This document shows, one piece after another, positions 7,375 through 19,950 of a stretch of DNA of 64,000 nt. A program made the translations under genes and the position numbers. Below the pieces are notes generated by a model. It was not told the origin of the DNA. It saw nothing but the letters and a program-made list of their open reading frames with translations, and made no database searches. The DNA lies in NCBI GenBank assembly GCA_028709705.1, contig JAQVWL010000002.1, positions 1 to 64,000 of the forward strand, written 5' to 3'. The DNA is from Clostridia bacterium (GTDB lineage: Bacteria; Bacillota; Clostridia; Christensenellales; UBA1242). Each line of letters starts with the position of its first letter. Within the stretch, counting starts at the first letter, position 1.

Positions 7375-10300
7375 TTAAAACACTGTTGGGTTTGCTTCAA
7401 CTGGGAATACGTTTCTGTATTGTTTTAGACCTGTTCCTGCTGGAATAAGTTTTCCTATAATAACATTTTCTTTTAATCCCAAAAGTGTATCAACTTTGCC
7501 TTTTAATGAAGCGTCAGTTAAAACTCTTGAAGTTTGTTCAAATGATGCTGCTGAAAGGAAAGATTCGGTAGACAATGCTGCTTTGGTAATACCTAACAAA
7601 ATACGTTTTGCTGTTGCTGGAACTTTACCTTCTTTCATTATTTTTTCGTTTATTTCATCGTATGCAAAGGCATCAACAATTTCGCCCGGAAGAAGACTTG
7701 AATCTCCCGCATTTTCAATTTTTACTTTGCGAAGCATTTGTCTGATAATAACTTCAATATGTTTGTCGTTTATTTTAACATCTTGTGCTCTATAAACTGA
7801 AATAACTTCACTTAAAAGATAATCTTGCAAACCTTTTAGACCCTTTGTTCTTAACAAATCTCCCGGATTGATTGAACCATCAACAAGTTGCGTTCCTGGT
7901 TGAACCGCATCGCCCGTTTTTACTTTCAAGAATGCAGGTTTTTTGATGTTGTATTCAACTTCGCCATCTGCTGTTTTGACAGTGATTTTGTAAGATTTTA
8001 TTTCTTCTTTAACTGTAATTTTGCCTGAAACTTCTGAAAGTTGTGCTTCGCCTTTTGGTCTTCGTGCTTCAAAAATTTCTTCAACACGAGGAAGACCTTT
8101 TGTGATATCGGTTGCGACCATAGCACCACCGGTATGGAAAGTTCTCATTGTAAGTTGTGTGCCTGGTTCGCCAATACTTTGTGCGGCAATAATACCAACT
8201 GATTCGCCTATTGAAACTTTATCTTTGCCCGCCATATTTCTGCCATAACATTTTGCACAAACACCATGTTTGCAACGACAAGTCAAAAGTGAACGAATCA
8301 TAACCTTTTTTATTCCTGCATTTGTAATTTCTTTGGCTTGTTCTGGACTTATCATTGAATTTGCTGGAACAATAACTGCTTTGGTTTCTGGATTGATAAC
8401 TGCATCAACTGTAAATCTACCAACAATTCTTTCTTCAAGAGTTTCAAGAAGCATTTTGTCCTCAACCAAATCTGTCACTTCAATACCTTTAACTTTTTCG
8501 CCCAAACTTGCAAAACAATCTTCTTCATTGATTACAACATCTTGTGAAATATCAACAAGTCTTCTTGTTAAATAACCTGAATCTGCTGTTTTTGTTGCTG
8601 TATCGGCAAGACCTTTTCTGCCACCACGAGAAGAAATAAAGTATTCTAATGGTGTTAATCCACCTTTGTAGCAAGATTTTACGGGAATATCAATTTTTTG
8701 ACCTGAGGTTGTAGACATAATACCTCTCATTCCTGTCAAACCGTTAAGTTGGACATTGTTACCACGAGCACCAGATACGACCATCATTTTTAGGGCATTA
8801 AAGTCACTTAAATGTTTTAGAACTGCGTCTTGAACTTGCTTTGTTGCATCGTTCCAAATTCCAATATTGGCAGTCAATTTTTCATCAAGTGTAATAAGAC
8901 CTCTTCTTAAAAGTTTTTCATTGTCTGTAACTTGTTTTTGTGCTTCTTGAATTATTTTTTCTTTTGCGGTAGGTTCTTCCATATCAAAAACATTGATTGT
9001 CAATGAACCAAGAGTTGAATACTTGTAACCTGTTTCCTTTATTCTGTCGACCATTTTTGAACATTCTGATGTTCCCAAAACTCTGAATGCTTCGTTGGTT
9101 ACAAACTTTAAGTCTTTTTTCATTATGTCTTTGTTAAGTTCTAATTTGCAATAGTTTTCTGGTTTTGTTCTGTCAACAAGACCCAAGTTTTGTGGAATTG
9201 CCCAATTGAAAATAAGTCTTCCCACTGTTGTTTTAATTTTTTCGCTGTATATTTTTCCATCAACTTCTTTCGATCTTTTAACTGTAATTTCTGCACGAAC
9301 ATCAAGGTTTCCTGTTTGATAAGCGGTAACTGCTTCATCATCAGAAGAATAAATATTGCCTTCGCCTTTTGCCCCTGGTTGAATTTGTGTTAAATAATAA
9401 CAACCAATAACAATATCAAGACCTGGTGTGATAATTGGTTCGCCATCAGATGGTTTTAAAATATTGTTTGAAGCAAGCATAAGTGTTCTTGCTTCGGTCC
9501 TTGCTTCAATACTCAAAGGAACATGGATTGGCATTTGGTCCCCATCAAAGTCAGCATTGAAACCTGTACAAACAGAAGGGTGAAGTTTTATTGCTCTTCC
9601 TTCCACCAAAACGGGTTCAAATGCTTGAATTGAAAGTCTATGAAGAGTTGGTGCACGGTTTAAAAGAACAGGGTGGTCTTTTATAACTTCGGCAAGAATA
9701 TCCCAAACTATTGGTTTTTCTCTTTCTATCAATCTTTTTGCACTTTTGATATTGTGAGATTGATTTAGTTCCACAAGTCTTTTTATGATAAAAGGTTTGA
9801 ACAATTCAAGCGCCATTTCTTTTGGCACACCGCATTGATACATTTTTAGTTCTGGGCCAACAACAATAACTGAACGACCAGAATAGTCAACTCTTTTTCC
9901 AAGCAAGTTCTGTCTAAATCTTCCTTGTTTTCCTGTTAGCATTGCTGTCAAAGATTTTAAATCTCTTGATTTTGCTCCTTGAACTGCTTTGCCACGTTTT
10001 CCATTTTCAATCAAACTGTCAACTGACTCTTGAAGCATTCTTTTTTCGTTTCTAATAATAACTTCAGGAGCACCAAGTTCCATCAGTTTTTTTAGTCTGT
10101 TGTTTCTATTTATAACTCTTCTGTAAAGGTCGTTTAGGTCACTTGTTGCATATCTTCCGCCGTCAAGTTGAACCATTGGTCTTAATTCTGGTGGTAAAAC
10201 AGGTAGAACTTCAAGAATCATCCATTCAGGTTTGTTTCCACTATTTAAAAAAGATTCAATAATATCAAGTTTTTTTATTGCTTTTATTCTTTTTTGACCT

Positions 10301-10899
10301 TTTGCTGTTTGCAAAATATGTTTTAAGTCATTGCTTTCTTTTTTTAAGTCAACTTCACTTAAAAGTTTTTTTATTGCTTCTGCACCCATTCCAACTTCAA
10401 AAGATTTTGGGTCTATTTCTTCAATGATTTTTCTATATTCTTTGTCTGTCAAAATTTGTTTGTGTGCTAGACCTGATTTTTTTGGATTTGTTACAATATA
10501 ACTTACATAATAAATAACTTGTTCAAGGGCTTTTGGTGTTATATCTAAAATAGTTCCAATTCTGGTTGGCACACTTCTAAAATACCATATATGAGAAACA
10601 GGGCAAGCAAGTTGAATGTGTCCCATTCTTTCTCTTCTTACTTTTGAACGAGTGATTTCAACACCGCACTTGTCACAAACAACACCTTTGTAACGTATTC
10701 TTTTGTATTTTCCGCAATGACATTCCCAATCTTTGCGTGGTCCAAAAATACGTTCACAAAACAAGCCGTCTTTTTCTGGCTTTTGTGTACGATAGTTTAT
10801 AGTTTCAGGTTTTGTTACTTCACCATAAGACCATTCTCTTATTTTTTCAGGCGATGCAATACCAATTTTTATTGCATCAAAGTTATTTAATTCAAACAT
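7375..10899 (-). CDS. rpoC: DNA-directed RNA polymerase subunit beta'
   Basis: NADFDGDQM catalytic motif, [22 protein letters not shown] zinc site. Confidence 0.99.
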   Translation of the reverse strand: MFELNNFDAIKIGIASPEKIREWSYGEVTKPETINYRTQKPEKDGLFCERIFGPRKDWECHCGKYKRIRYKGVVCDKCGVEITRSKVRRERMGHIQLACPVSHIWYFRSVPTRIGTILDITPKALEQVIYYVSYIVTNPKKSGLAHKQILTDKEYRKIIEEIDPKSFEVGMGAEAIKKLLSEVDLKKESNDLKHILQTAKGQKRIKAIKKLDIIESFLNSGNKPEWMILEVLPVLPPELRPMVQLDGGRYATSDLNDLYRRVINRNNRLKKLMELGAPEVIIRNEKRMLQESVDSLIENGKRGKAVQGAKSRDLKSLTAMLTGKQGRFRQNLLGKRVDYSGRSVIVVGPELKMYQCGVPKEMALELFKPFIIKRLVELNQSHNIKSAKRLIEREKPIVWDILAEVIKDHPVLLNRAPTLHRLSIQAFEPVLVEGRAIKLHPSVCTGFNADFDGDQMPIHVPLSIEARTEARTLMLASNNILKPSDGEPIITPGLDIVIGCYYLTQIQPGAKGEGNIYSSDDEAVTAYQTGNLDVRAEITVKRSKEVDGKIYSEKIKTTVGRLIFNWAIPQNLGLVDRTKPENYCKLELNKDIMKKDLKFVTNEAFRVLGTSECSKMVDRIKETGYKYSTLGSLTINVFDMEEPTAKEKIIQEAQKQVTDNEKLLRRGLITLDEKLTANIGIWNDATKQVQDAVLKHLSDFNALKMMVVSGARGNNVQLNGLTGMRGIMSTTSGQKIDIPVKSCYKGGLTPLEYFISSRGGRKGLADTATKTADSGYLTRRLVDISQDVVINEEDCFASLGEKVKGIEVTDLVEDKMLLETLEERIVGRFTVDAVINPETKAVIVPANSMISPEQAKEITNAGIKKVMIRSLLTCRCKHGVCAKCYGRNMAGKDKVSIGESVGIIAAQSIGEPGTQLTMRTFHTGGAMVATDITKGLPRVEEIFEARRPKGEAQLSEVSGKITVKEEIKSYKITVKTADGEVEYNIKKPAFLKVKTGDAVQPGTQLVDGSINPGDLLRTKGLKGLQDYLLSEVISVYRAQDVKINDKHIEVIIRQMLRKVKIENAGDSSLLPGEIVDAFAYDEINEKIMKEGKVPATAKRILLGITKAALSTESFLSAASFEQTSRVLTDASLKGKVDTLLGLKENVIIGKLIPAGTGLKQYRNVFPVEANPTVF

Positions 10900-10956
10900 A
10901 TTTTCACCCTTTTTTTAGTAAATTTTTTAAATTTTTCTTAATTATTTAAGTGGTTT

Positions 10957-13900
10957 TTATTCTTCAAAATCATCAAAGTCTTCAAACAAACTATCCGCAT
11001 TAAATTCTGTGTCTACTTTTGGCATTGTTACTTGGTTAATGTCTTCTTCAATATTTATTGAAACATCTTTAAGTTCTTCTTCTACTTCTTGAACCAAGGT
11101 AGGAATATCATATTCGTCTGTTGAAAGTTCTTTTAATGAAATTTCTCTGTTTTCATCTGTCAATATTTTTATGTCTAATCCCAAAGATTGAAGTTCTTTG
11201 ATAAGCACTTTGAACGATTCTGGCACGCCTGGCTCTGCAATAGGTTGACCTTTGATAATTGCTTCAAATGTTTTTGTTCTGCCAATCACATCATCAGATT
11301 TTACTGTCAACATTTCTTGCAACAAACTTGCTGCTCCATACGCTTCCAAAGCCCAAACTTCCATTTCACCAAATCTTTGACCACCGAACATTGCTTTTCC
11401 TCCAAGTGGTTGTTGAGTTACAAGTGAGTATGGACCTGTTGAACGCGCGTGCATTTTGCTGTCAACCATGTGGTCAAGTTTTAGCATATATTTGTAGCCA
11501 ACTGTTGCTGGATTGTCAAAAGGAAGACCTGTTCTGCCATCAAAAAGTTGAATTTTTCCATTTGCTGGAAAACCATTTTCAGTCAACAATTCTTGTATTA
11601 TTTTTGCATCTGCACCATCAAAAACCGGTGTGGCTACTTTCCAACCCAATGTTTTTGCAACAAGACCTAAATGCACTTCAAGCACCTGTCCAACATTCAT
11701 ACGAGAAGGAATACCAAGAGGGTTAAGCACAATGTCAAGTGGTTGACCATTACTTAAATAAGGCATATCTGCTTCTGACAAAATTCTTGAAACAACACCT
11801 TTGTTTCCGTGTCTTCCCGCCATTTTATCGCCGACTGAGAGTTTTCTGCGTTGGGCAACATAAACTTTAACCATCATTGTAACGCCTGGTTCTAGTTCAT
11901 CTTTGTTTTTTCTTGAAAATACTTGAACATCAACAACAACACCGTTTCGACCATGTTGAACTCTTAAAGAAGTATCTCTTACTTCATGTGCTTTTTCACC
12001 AAAAATTGCTCTTAACAATCTTTTTTCTGGTGTTAATTCGGTTTCGCCTTTTGGAGTTACTTTTCCAACAAGGATATCTCCGGCTCTAACTTCTGCACCT
12101 ATTCTAATTATTCCATTTTCATCAAGATTTTTTAGTGCTTCATCGCCAAGGTTAGGGATATCTCTTGTTATTTCTTCATCGCCAAGTTTTGTAGAACGGC
12201 ATTTAATTTCTTCAACTTTTAGTGTGATAGAAGTATAAATGTCTTCTTTTGCTATTCTTTCACTAATCAAAATAGCATCTTCGTAGTTATAACCTTCCCA
12301 ATTCATATAACCAACCAGCACGTTTTTGCCAAGTGCCAACTCGCCGTTTTCAGTTGAGTAACCATCAGCAAGAACATCGCCCGCTTTAACCTTTTGACCT
12401 TTAAAAACAATAGGTTTTTGGTTAACGCAAGTATCTGCGTTGGTTTTTTCAAATTTGGTTAAATAATAGTTTTCTTCTTGTGTTTTTGTTTGAACTTTGA
12501 TAACACTTGCACTAACAAAAGTTACAACACCATCTGTTTTTGCCTTTATCAAAGCACCGCTATCATAGGCAACTTTTCTTTCCATTCCCGTTCCAACTAT
12601 TGGTGCTTCGGGTCTTAACAATGGAACTGCCTGTCTTTGCATATTTGCACCCATAAGCGCACGAGCAGAGTCGTTGTTGTTAAGGAAAGGTATCAAAGAA
12701 GTCGCAGCAGAAATAAATTGTTTTGGAGAAACATCAACATAATCAACAGTGGTTGAAGGAACTTCAACAATAAGGTTTCTAAATCTGCAAATAACTCTAT
12801 CGTTTACAAATTTACCTTCTGCTGTAAGGGGTTCAATCGCTTGTGCAATATAAGAATTGTCTTCAATATCTGCCATATAATAATGATAATCGTTTTCAAC
12901 AATGCCTGTTTCTTTGTTTACTTTTCTATAAGGTGTTTCAATAAAACCATAGTCATTGATTTTTGCATAACTTGTAAAACTGTTAATAAGACCAATGCTT
13001 TGTCCTTCTGGGGTTTCAATAGCACAAATTCTGCCATAATGTGTATAGTGAATATCACGAACATCAGCACTTGCTCTTTCTTTTTTTACACCGCCAGGTC
13101 CAACTGCTGACATTTTTCTTTTTTGAGTTAAGGTTGAAAGACAATTGATTTGGTCCATAAGTTGTGAAAGTTGTGAAGACGCAATAAAGTCTTTAAGCGC
13201 CTTGTTGATTGGTCTTGGGTTTACAATTTCTTTTGGTGTTATTCCAACAAGTTCTTTTCCTTGCAAAGTTTCTTTGATTGAAGTTGCAAGTTTGTTAACG
13301 CCTGAACGGAACGCGTTACCCAAAAGTTCGCCCACTGTTGCAATTCTTCTGTTGCTAAGGTGGTCAATATTATCCAAAGCACCAATGCCTTCCAAAAGGT
13401 CAAGATAAGAACTTATGCTTGCCAAAATGTCGTCCATTGTTAAAGTTGTGATAATAAGATTTTTGGCGTTTTCTTTAATTGCTTTTTTGATATCGGCATC
13501 AGTTTTGTTATCTTTTAAAATTTGCGTTAAAACAGGGAAATAAACTTCTTCCGTTATTCCCAATTCCTCTTCATTGCAAGGGTAAACAGCAGAAAGTTGA
13601 ACTCTGTTATTGCCACGAATTAAATGCTTTTTGCCATTGTGCAATACCCAAACTTCGTTTATGCCTGCATTTTGTATTTTTCTTGCTTTTTCATTTGATA
13701 TTATTTCATTTTTCTTTATAACTATTTCATCTTCAATGTTTATGTTGTTTGCACTTGTCAAGCCAGCAACTCTGTTGCTTAAACTCAATTTTTTGTTAAA
13801 TTTATAGCGACCAACTCTGTTAAGGTTGTAATATTGGTCAGAGAAGAAGAAAAGGTTTAAATAACTTCTTGTGCTTTCTGCTGATGGCACTTCGCTTGGT

Positions 13901-14625
13901 CTTGTTTTTCTTGCAAGTTCAATAAGTGCTTCTTCTTGTGTGGTTTGTGGTTCTTTGTCAAGCACATTTTTGATATAAGAATTGTCGCCAAAAACCTTCA
14001 AAATTTCTTTTGGTGTAAAACCAAAGCATTTTAGAAAAATACCAATAGTAACTTTACTGCTTCTATCAAGTACAACTTTTACTATTTCATTTGCACCTTG
14101 CTCAAATTCAAGCCACATTCCACGAACGGGTATCATTTGCCCTTTCAAAGAAGAAAGGTCAGAGTTTTCTTGCGTAAAATAAACGCTAGGTGCTCTTATC
14201 ACTTGGTTGACAACAACTCTTTCAATACCATTAAAAACAAAAGACCCATCATCAGAAATCAACGGAATATCGCCAAGATAAACTTCTTGGTCAATGGTTT
14301 CGCCTGTTTCTTCAACAACAAATCTCGCTTGAACTTTAAGCGGTATTGTGTATGAGGCACCTCTTCTTTTACATTCTTTGATAGAATATTTTGGTTCAGT
14401 GGTCAAGTTAGATTTCAAAAAATATAACTTTGCCTTTCCACTGAAATCAACAACGGGTGAAAACTCGTTTAAAACTCTGTCTACACCTTCTTCAATGAAA
14501 TCTTTGTAAGCTTTTTTTTGAATTTCCAAAAAATCTGGAAGTTCAACGATTTCATCGATCTTAGAAAAACTGTATCTTTCAGTTGTTCCGTACATTACCT
14601 TTTTAATATTTGACCAATTTTTCAT
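10957..14625 (-). CDS. rpoB: DNA-directed RNA polymerase subunit beta
   Basis: Full-length beta with characteristic motifs ([35 protein letters not shown]). Confidence 0.99.
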   Translation of the reverse strand: MKNWSNIKKVMYGTTERYSFSKIDEIVELPDFLEIQKKAYKDFIEEGVDRVLNEFSPVVDFSGKAKLYFLKSNLTTEPKYSIKECKRRGASYTIPLKVQARFVVEETGETIDQEVYLGDIPLISDDGSFVFNGIERVVVNQVIRAPSVYFTQENSDLSSLKGQMIPVRGMWLEFEQGANEIVKVVLDRSSKVTIGIFLKCFGFTPKEILKVFGDNSYIKNVLDKEPQTTQEEALIELARKTRPSEVPSAESTRSYLNLFFFSDQYYNLNRVGRYKFNKKLSLSNRVAGLTSANNINIEDEIVIKKNEIISNEKARKIQNAGINEVWVLHNGKKHLIRGNNRVQLSAVYPCNEEELGITEEVYFPVLTQILKDNKTDADIKKAIKENAKNLIITTLTMDDILASISSYLDLLEGIGALDNIDHLSNRRIATVGELLGNAFRSGVNKLATSIKETLQGKELVGITPKEIVNPRPINKALKDFIASSQLSQLMDQINCLSTLTQKRKMSAVGPGGVKKERASADVRDIHYTHYGRICAIETPEGQSIGLINSFTSYAKINDYGFIETPYRKVNKETGIVENDYHYYMADIEDNSYIAQAIEPLTAEGKFVNDRVICRFRNLIVEVPSTTVDYVDVSPKQFISAATSLIPFLNNNDSARALMGANMQRQAVPLLRPEAPIVGTGMERKVAYDSGALIKAKTDGVVTFVSASVIKVQTKTQEENYYLTKFEKTNADTCVNQKPIVFKGQKVKAGDVLADGYSTENGELALGKNVLVGYMNWEGYNYEDAILISERIAKEDIYTSITLKVEEIKCRSTKLGDEEITRDIPNLGDEALKNLDENGIIRIGAEVRAGDILVGKVTPKGETELTPEKRLLRAIFGEKAHEVRDTSLRVQHGRNGVVVDVQVFSRKNKDELEPGVTMMVKVYVAQRRKLSVGDKMAGRHGNKGVVSRILSEADMPYLSNGQPLDIVLNPLGIPSRMNVGQVLEVHLGLVAKTLGWKVATPVFDGADAKIIQELLTENGFPANGKIQLFDGRTGLPFDNPATVGYKYMLKLDHMVDSKMHARSTGPYSLVTQQPLGGKAMFGGQRFGEMEVWALEAYGAASLLQEMLTVKSDDVIGRTKTFEAIIKGQPIAEPGVPESFKVLIKELQSLGLDIKILTDENREISLKELSTDEYDIPTLVQEVEEELKDVSINIEEDINQVTMPKVDTEFNADSLFEDFDDFEE

Positions 14626-14942
14626 ATTTTCTCCTTGCTAAAAAAATTATGGAACGAAAAACCGCAAGCACCGCCTTATCGCCAAAATGCTTGCGTTGTG
14701 TATGTTTTTAACTAAAAAAAGGACATAACTTCACTATTATATAAAAATTCCAAAATTAGAATAACATAAACATAAATATATGTCAACACCTTTTTTAAAA
14801 AAAAGGACAAAAAAACATAAACTTTACGAGAATAATTCCAAAGTTTTATAAATATATTACAACTTCAAAAATATATGTCAAGCAAAAAAGGTACTTTTTT
14901 TGATATTTAACACTTTTTTTTGCAAAAACATATAAACTCATA

Positions 14943-15152
14943 ATGGAAAATAATTATAAAGATAATCAAATAATTGATGAAAAAATAATGAATGAAATGG
15001 CAAAGGCTTATGCAAGTGCAGTCAAAAAATTGCAAGAAACAACACAACCCACAACAATTTTGACAACCGAGCAGTTGCTAGCGCTTATTTTGCAAGAACT
15101 TAAAGCAATAAGAGCCACAATGGAACTAAATAGAAGAATAAGGTTGTCCTAA
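14943..15152 (+). CDS. Small hypothetical protein (69 aa)
   Basis: ORF in intergenic space, convergent with next gene. Confidence 0.45.
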   Translation: MENNYKDNQIIDEKIMNEMAKAYASAVKKLQETTQPTTILTTEQLLALILQELKAIRATMELNRRIRLS

Positions 15153-15952
15153 TTGCTTTCTTTTTTTGCTCGTTTTTTGTCTAATTGGTTCAAATAACTT
15201 TTTAAATTATTAAATTTTACGGGGTACTGCTCCGCCTTTAACATTTCTACATTTTGCGAACGTAAACACTTTATTTCTTCTTTTAGTTTCAACTTTTCGT
15301 TTGATAAAAGTTCAAACTTTTTTCTTAATATTTTTACTTCTCTTTCTTTGTCTGCAAGGTTTTTGATTGACTTTCTTAACTCATTATTTGCTGACTGAAC
15401 CTGAAAAATAAGATTGGCATCTAAGTTATCTCGCGCGGATTTTTTTACAATTTTTACAAGCCCCAAAAACAAACTGTTGATTTCATCATCAGTCAAGCCA
15501 CTTTTTTTGTTTGGCATAAACAAAACATTGTTTTTCTTGGCGGTTGTTTTTTGTTTTAGTTCACTGCGGTACTTGTTTTGCAATCTTATCATAAGTTGCA
15601 AACTTCCGCCCGCCACTTCTTGACAAGCCCGCCTTACAGAATAACCCTTGCTTAAAAGTTCATTTATTTTGCCCATACTTAATTTTACTTCTTGTGCAGT
15701 AAAAAATTTTTGCTCGTTCTTTTTATGCAAATCAAGATTGATATTAAAATCTTTTGCAAGGTTTTTGTTTTTTTCAAATATTTTTAACTGATAATAATAA
15801 AAATTTCTTATGCTATTCGGTTTGCGATTGGATATCAATGCAAAACTTTCAAAGGCTTTTAAAAGTGGTTTGTTGGTTGTTCTAAAATTTTCAACAAGTT
15901 TAAACAAGTCATAAATTTGAGTTTTGCCCCAAGCAATTTCTTTTTTGTTCAT
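15149..15952 (-). CDS. Putative DNA-binding/coiled-coil regulator (267 aa)
   Basis: Possible HTH segments (SIRNFYYYQLK, LLSKGYSVRRACQEV) and C-terminal heptad-rich region. Confidence 0.55.
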   Translation of the reverse strand: MNKKEIAWGKTQIYDLFKLVENFRTTNKPLLKAFESFALISNRKPNSIRNFYYYQLKIFEKNKNLAKDFNINLDLHKKNEQKFFTAQEVKLSMGKINELLSKGYSVRRACQEVAGGSLQLMIRLQNKYRSELKQKTTAKKNNVLFMPNKKSGLTDDEINSLFLGLVKIVKKSARDNLDANLIFQVQSANNELRKSIKNLADKEREVKILRKKFELLSNEKLKLKEEIKCLRSQNVEMLKAEQYPVKFNNLKSYLNQLDKKRAKKESN

Positions 15953-16048
15953 AAAAATCTCCTTTCAGCCGATTATTGCCACTTGTTATGGTATTTATAC
16001 ACAAAAATACTCATACCTTTGAAAAATCTTTAATATATTATTATTGTT

Positions 16049-16957
16049 ATGAAATATTTTTTATACTCAAAATCGACTTGCTTGGCAGAGGTAAATTCAA
16101 AAATCTGCGAGGTGTCAAACAAAATGCCACTTGTTTTGAATAATGGCGAATATGTTAAAATATTCCCGCTGGAAAATGGGAAATTACCATTTTGTTTTGT
16201 TGTTGACAACAAAATATTGCAAAACAATTATCTGAACGGGATTGAGTTTGAAAAATATACCATTTTGGAAGTTCAAGCACCGCAAATTTTTAGTGGCGAA
16301 TTTTTTAAAACAAAAACATTTAACGATTATACCGCAAGTGTTTTGGGCAAACCATTCAAGTTTAATATTGATTTCAAAGACAATCATTTTTCTTTTAACT
16401 GCAAAAAAGATTTGAAAGATATTAACATTTTTGATCAAAAAAATTTGATTGTGATAGAAAGTTTTTCAGGTGCCCAAGATTATGTTGTTTGTTTTCACAA
16501 AAAAGCGGAAAAATTTTTTGAGTTTTGTGGAAATGTGGATATAAAAGACACAAAAATTGTGGAAGTGAAAGACAAAAACACGCAAGCACGCCACGGTCAA
16601 CTTAACGAATATGCCATTGAAACCGACAAAATTGAACTGCTTGCAAGCGAACCAATTTATTTAAACAAAATGCCACAAATAGTGCCACCATTTTTGTTCC
16701 ATATTGCCTTTTTTGAAGCGGTAAGAGAAAACGATTTTGAACTTGCAAAGTCATACTTAACACCAGAGTTTTCAGAAAAACTGAAAACTGCACATTTTAA
16801 AGAATTTTTTGGCGAATTTGAGCAAATAAAACCAATAATGGAAAATGGCGAACATAAGATTGCCTTGATAAAAAAAATAAACACAAACTGCCAAAAGGCA
16901 AAAGTGTTTACCCTAAAATTTGTGGATAACTTCATCTCGGATATTTTGACCGAGTAA
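16049..16957 (+). CDS. Hypothetical protein (302 aa)
   Basis: Long intact ORF, no family recognised. Confidence 0.7.
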   Translation: MKYFLYSKSTCLAEVNSKICEVSNKMPLVLNNGEYVKIFPLENGKLPFCFVVDNKILQNNYLNGIEFEKYTILEVQAPQIFSGEFFKTKTFNDYTASVLGKPFKFNIDFKDNHFSFNCKKDLKDINIFDQKNLIVIESFSGAQDYVVCFHKKAEKFFEFCGNVDIKDTKIVEVKDKNTQARHGQLNEYAIETDKIELLASEPIYLNKMPQIVPPFLFHIAFFEAVRENDFELAKSYLTPEFSEKLKTAHFKEFFGEFEQIKPIMENGEHKIALIKKINTNCQKAKVFTLKFVDNFISDILTE

Positions 16958-16975
16958 GTGAAAAAAGTTCAAATT

Positions 16976-18610
16976 TTATTCCATTGAAATAATATAGTAA
17001 TAAACGGGTTGTCCGCCATCAAGCACTGAAACTTCGCAACTTGGATACTTTTCAGATAAAATTTCTTGCAATTTTATTGCATCTGCTTCTCTAATATCTT
17101 CGCCAAAAAATAGAGTGATGTTGCAAATATCATCAGTCAACATTTTGTCAATTAATTCCAAAGTTGTGGCAGAAACATCGCTTCCTTTCGCCAAAATTGA
17201 TTTGTCGTCAAGCCCAATAATATCTCCCGCGGTAAGTTCCAAGCCATCAAGGTTTGTGCTTCTAACAGCATAAGTGACCGATGCTGATTTTACATTTTTA
17301 AACGACTCATTCATTGCCGTTGTGTTGTCCTCAACCGTTCCTTCTGGATTGAATGCCAAAACGCAAGAAATACCTTCCGGAACGCTTTTTGTTGGAATGA
17401 CAACCAAGTTTTTTGTTGTCAAATCTCGTGCTTGCTCTGCGGCAAGAATAATATTTTTGTTGTTAGGAAAAATGATAACATTTTTTGCGGGAACTTCTTC
17501 AACCGCTTTTACAATATCTTCGGCACTCGGGTTCATTGTTTGTCCGCCCTCAATAATTTGGTCAACTGACAAGTCTTTATAAAGATTTGCAATGCCTTTT
17601 CCGGGTGCGACTGCAACCATTCCCAAAGGTTTAAGTTCTTCGGTTTTTTGTGCAAGTGCTTTAAGTTCACGATTTTGTTCTCGCATATTTTCAATTTTCA
17701 AACCGTGAAGTTCGCCAAGTTCCAAAGCATAGCCCAATGCCATATTTGGATTGTTTGTATGCACATGCACTTTTACCAAATTCAAATCGCCAATACAAAT
17801 AACACTGTCGCCAAGAGTCATCAATTTGTCTCTCAACTTGTCAATGTCGGCTTCAGTAGTTTTTTTGTGCATATGAATGATAACATATTCAGTGCAATAG
17901 CCAAAAACTATTTCGGCAAGGTTGTGAATATCTGGCAAAACATCTTCCATTGTGTTTGCGGGAGCAAGTTCTTCTTCAAAGTCAACTTCCAACTCTTCGC
18001 CAATAAGACCCTTGTAAAAACCCGTCAAAATTATTAAAAGACCTTTTCCGCCAGCATCAACCACACCCGCTTTTTTAAGAACGGGGAGCATATCTGTTGT
18101 TTGTTTAACAATTTCGGCACCTTGTTCCAAAACAAGAGGCAAAAATGTGTGAAAATCTGAATTCTTTTTTGCAAGTTCAACTGCATATTCTGCCATAACG
18201 CGAATAACAGTTAAGATTGTTCCTTCTTTTGGAACGGTAACCGCCTTGTAAGCAACTGCCGATCCTTCTTGAAGCGCTTTTGCAAATGTTTTTGTATTAA
18301 ACTCTTTTGCCGCACCAACAATATTGCAAAAACCTTTCAAGATTTGCGAAGTAATAACGCCCGAGTTTCCTCTTGCACCACGCAATGCACCTTTTGAAAG
18401 TGCTTCTGAAAGGCAAACCAAATTGTTGTCAACGCATTTGTTTACTTCTGCCACCGCTGATTTTAAAGTTAGAAACATATTTGTGCCCGTATCTCCATCT
18501 GGAACCGGAAAAACGTTTAACGCATCTATATGTTTTTTATTTTGTTCAAGCAAACCTGCACCAATTTTAACCATTTTGTGAAAGTCTGCGCCATTTATAA
18601 TTTTTTGCAT
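16976..18610 (-). CDS. fakA: DAK2/DhaL domain fatty-acid kinase subunit (YloV/FakA-like)
   Basis: NVFPVPDGDTGTNM, GARGNSGVI, VDAGGKG motifs; adjacent to Asp23-family gene. Confidence 0.92.
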   Translation of the reverse strand: MQKIINGADFHKMVKIGAGLLEQNKKHIDALNVFPVPDGDTGTNMFLTLKSAVAEVNKCVDNNLVCLSEALSKGALRGARGNSGVITSQILKGFCNIVGAAKEFNTKTFAKALQEGSAVAYKAVTVPKEGTILTVIRVMAEYAVELAKKNSDFHTFLPLVLEQGAEIVKQTTDMLPVLKKAGVVDAGGKGLLIILTGFYKGLIGEELEVDFEEELAPANTMEDVLPDIHNLAEIVFGYCTEYVIIHMHKKTTEADIDKLRDKLMTLGDSVICIGDLNLVKVHVHTNNPNMALGYALELGELHGLKIENMREQNRELKALAQKTEELKPLGMVAVAPGKGIANLYKDLSVDQIIEGGQTMNPSAEDIVKAVEEVPAKNVIIFPNNKNIILAAEQARDLTTKNLVVIPTKSVPEGISCVLAFNPEGTVEDNTTAMNESFKNVKSASVTYAVRSTNLDGLELTAGDIIGLDDKSILAKGSDVSATTLELIDKMLTDDICNITLFFGEDIREADAIKLQEILSEKYPSCEVSVLDGGQPVYYYIISME

Positions 18611-18619
18611 AATTTCTCC

Positions 18620-18970
18620 CTAAACCTGTACTCCTGCAACATGCACATTGACATTATCCACAATCATTCCGGTAAAATTTTCCACACTATATTTAACAGA
18701 CTTTTTCAAACTTTCCGCAACCGCAGAAATTGAAACGCCATATTTAAAAATGCAATAGATATCAATAGTGATTCTATTTTCTTGATTGGAAACAACAACG
18801 CCTTTTTCATAAGGTCGTTTTTTTATAAGGTATTTGATGCTGTCTTTCAAATTGTTGGAAACTAGGTCAACCACACCATAACATTCAAGTGCAGAAAAAC
18901 CAGCGACAACTGCAATCGCATCATCAGCAATACTGATTTTACCATAATAATTATTTGTATCAACAGTCAA
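18620..18970 (-). CDS. Asp23/Gls24 family envelope protein (YloU-like)
   Basis: GKISIADDAIAVVAGFSALECYGVV… and position before fakA. Confidence 0.88.
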   Translation of the reverse strand: MTVDTNNYYGKISIADDAIAVVAGFSALECYGVVDLVSNNLKDSIKYLIKKRPYEKGVVVSNQENRITIDIYCIFKYGVSISAVAESLKKSVKYSVENFTGMIVDNVNVHVAGVQV

Positions 18971-19161
18971 TGTTGGATTTCCTTTTTTTTGTTAAGTTAT
19001 ATTTATATTGTATTTACACAAAATCAATATACACCAATTTTTATAAATTTTCAAGTATTTTTATATATTTTTAACCAATTTTAAAAAAGCACTTGCAAAA
19101 CGGGTTTTAAAATGCTAGACTAGGCAAGTAAAATTTTTAACCAAACAAGGAGAGAGTCAAA

Positions 19162-19353
19162 ATGAGTAGAGTATGTGATATTTGTGGAAAAAGCAGAATG
19201 GCGGGGAAAACTGTTAGTCATGCAAACAACAAATCAAACCGTTCTTATGAAGTAAATTTACAAGAAACAACAATAATAGTTGATGGAAAAGAAAAAAAAG
19301 TTAAGGCTTGCACAAAATGTATTAAAACCCTAAATAAAAAAACAGCAAAATAA
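19162..19353 (+). CDS. rpmB: 50S ribosomal protein L28
   Basis: MSRVCDICGKSRMAGKTVSHANNKSNR…; AAGGAGAG RBS. Confidence 0.96.
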   Translation: MSRVCDICGKSRMAGKTVSHANNKSNRSYEVNLQETTIIVDGKEKKVKACTKCIKTLNKKTAK

Positions 19354-19410
19354 AGTGATTAAAATCGGCACAAACAGTGTCGATTTTTTTTATGTAACGG
19401 GGCGGATTGA

Positions 19411-19518
19411 GTGTGCCCGATGGCACACGTGATGAGCGGGCTATTGCCCGCATTATGAGCACGCTCCGCGTGCGTGATGTAAATGCTAACGCATTTATGA
19501 TGAGTGTGCTCCGCACAC
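19411..19518 (+). repeat. Hairpin array A: five short hairpins, ~23-nt period, (A/G)TGATGA(G) linkers
   Basis: GTGTGCC-CGAT-GGCACAC; GCGGGC-TATT-GCCCGC; GCACGC-TCC-GCGTGC; AAATGC-TAAC-GCATTT; GTGTGC-TCC-GCACAC. Confidence 0.9.
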
Positions 19519-19601
19519 ATTAATGCGTGGGACTGACCCAAAAAGTTTTTTGTTTTTTTGAATAATTTTTTACTAACAAATTTTAAAAACAAAACCACAA
19601 T

Positions 19602-19709
19602 GCGTGCCTTTGGCACGCTCATCATGCACGCATTAGCGGGCTCATCACGCGGGCAATAGCCCGCACATCATGGGTGCGTTAGCACTCTCGTCATGTGGGC
19701 TCCGCAAAC
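19602..19709 (-). repeat. Hairpin array B: same design, inverted relative to A
   Basis: GCGTGCC-TTT-GGCACGC; GCACGC-ATTA-GCGGGC; GCGGGC-AATA-GCCCGC; GGGTGC-GTTA-GCACTC; GTGGGC-TCC-GCAAAC, linkers TCATCAT/TCATCAC. Confidence 0.88.
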
Positions 19710-19950
19710 TCACTCTTACTGAATAACCTTTTTGGCAAAAAACAATTTCAAAAATCTTGCCAAAATCTTTGGTGCTTTAAAGCAAATAATTTTCATTATG
19801 TATCTCCTATTAAAGCATATTCATTATCCCGCATTGTTGTGAAAAAGGGGCGGGGGGGGCGGAGCGATGCCCCAAATTCTGCGGGGCAATCACTTCCGCC
19901 CCGCACTTTTGTAGTAAACAGTTTTGGTTCAGTTTGATTTTTTAGCAAGG

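Noticed and set aside
1-7375. cas1/cas2, reverse transcriptase or WYL accessory gene near cas13a
   Set aside because: Looked for in the ORF track; none recognisable in this window.
7496-14355. Multiple + strand ORFs of 65-155 aa inside rpoB/rpoC
   Set aside because: Antisense ORFs within conserved core genes; no independent coding support.
19359-19625. ORFs beginning MMSVPKARIVVL (19359-19625 − and 22705-22902 +)
   Set aside because: Similarity reflects the shared hairpin repeat DNA, not a conserved protein.
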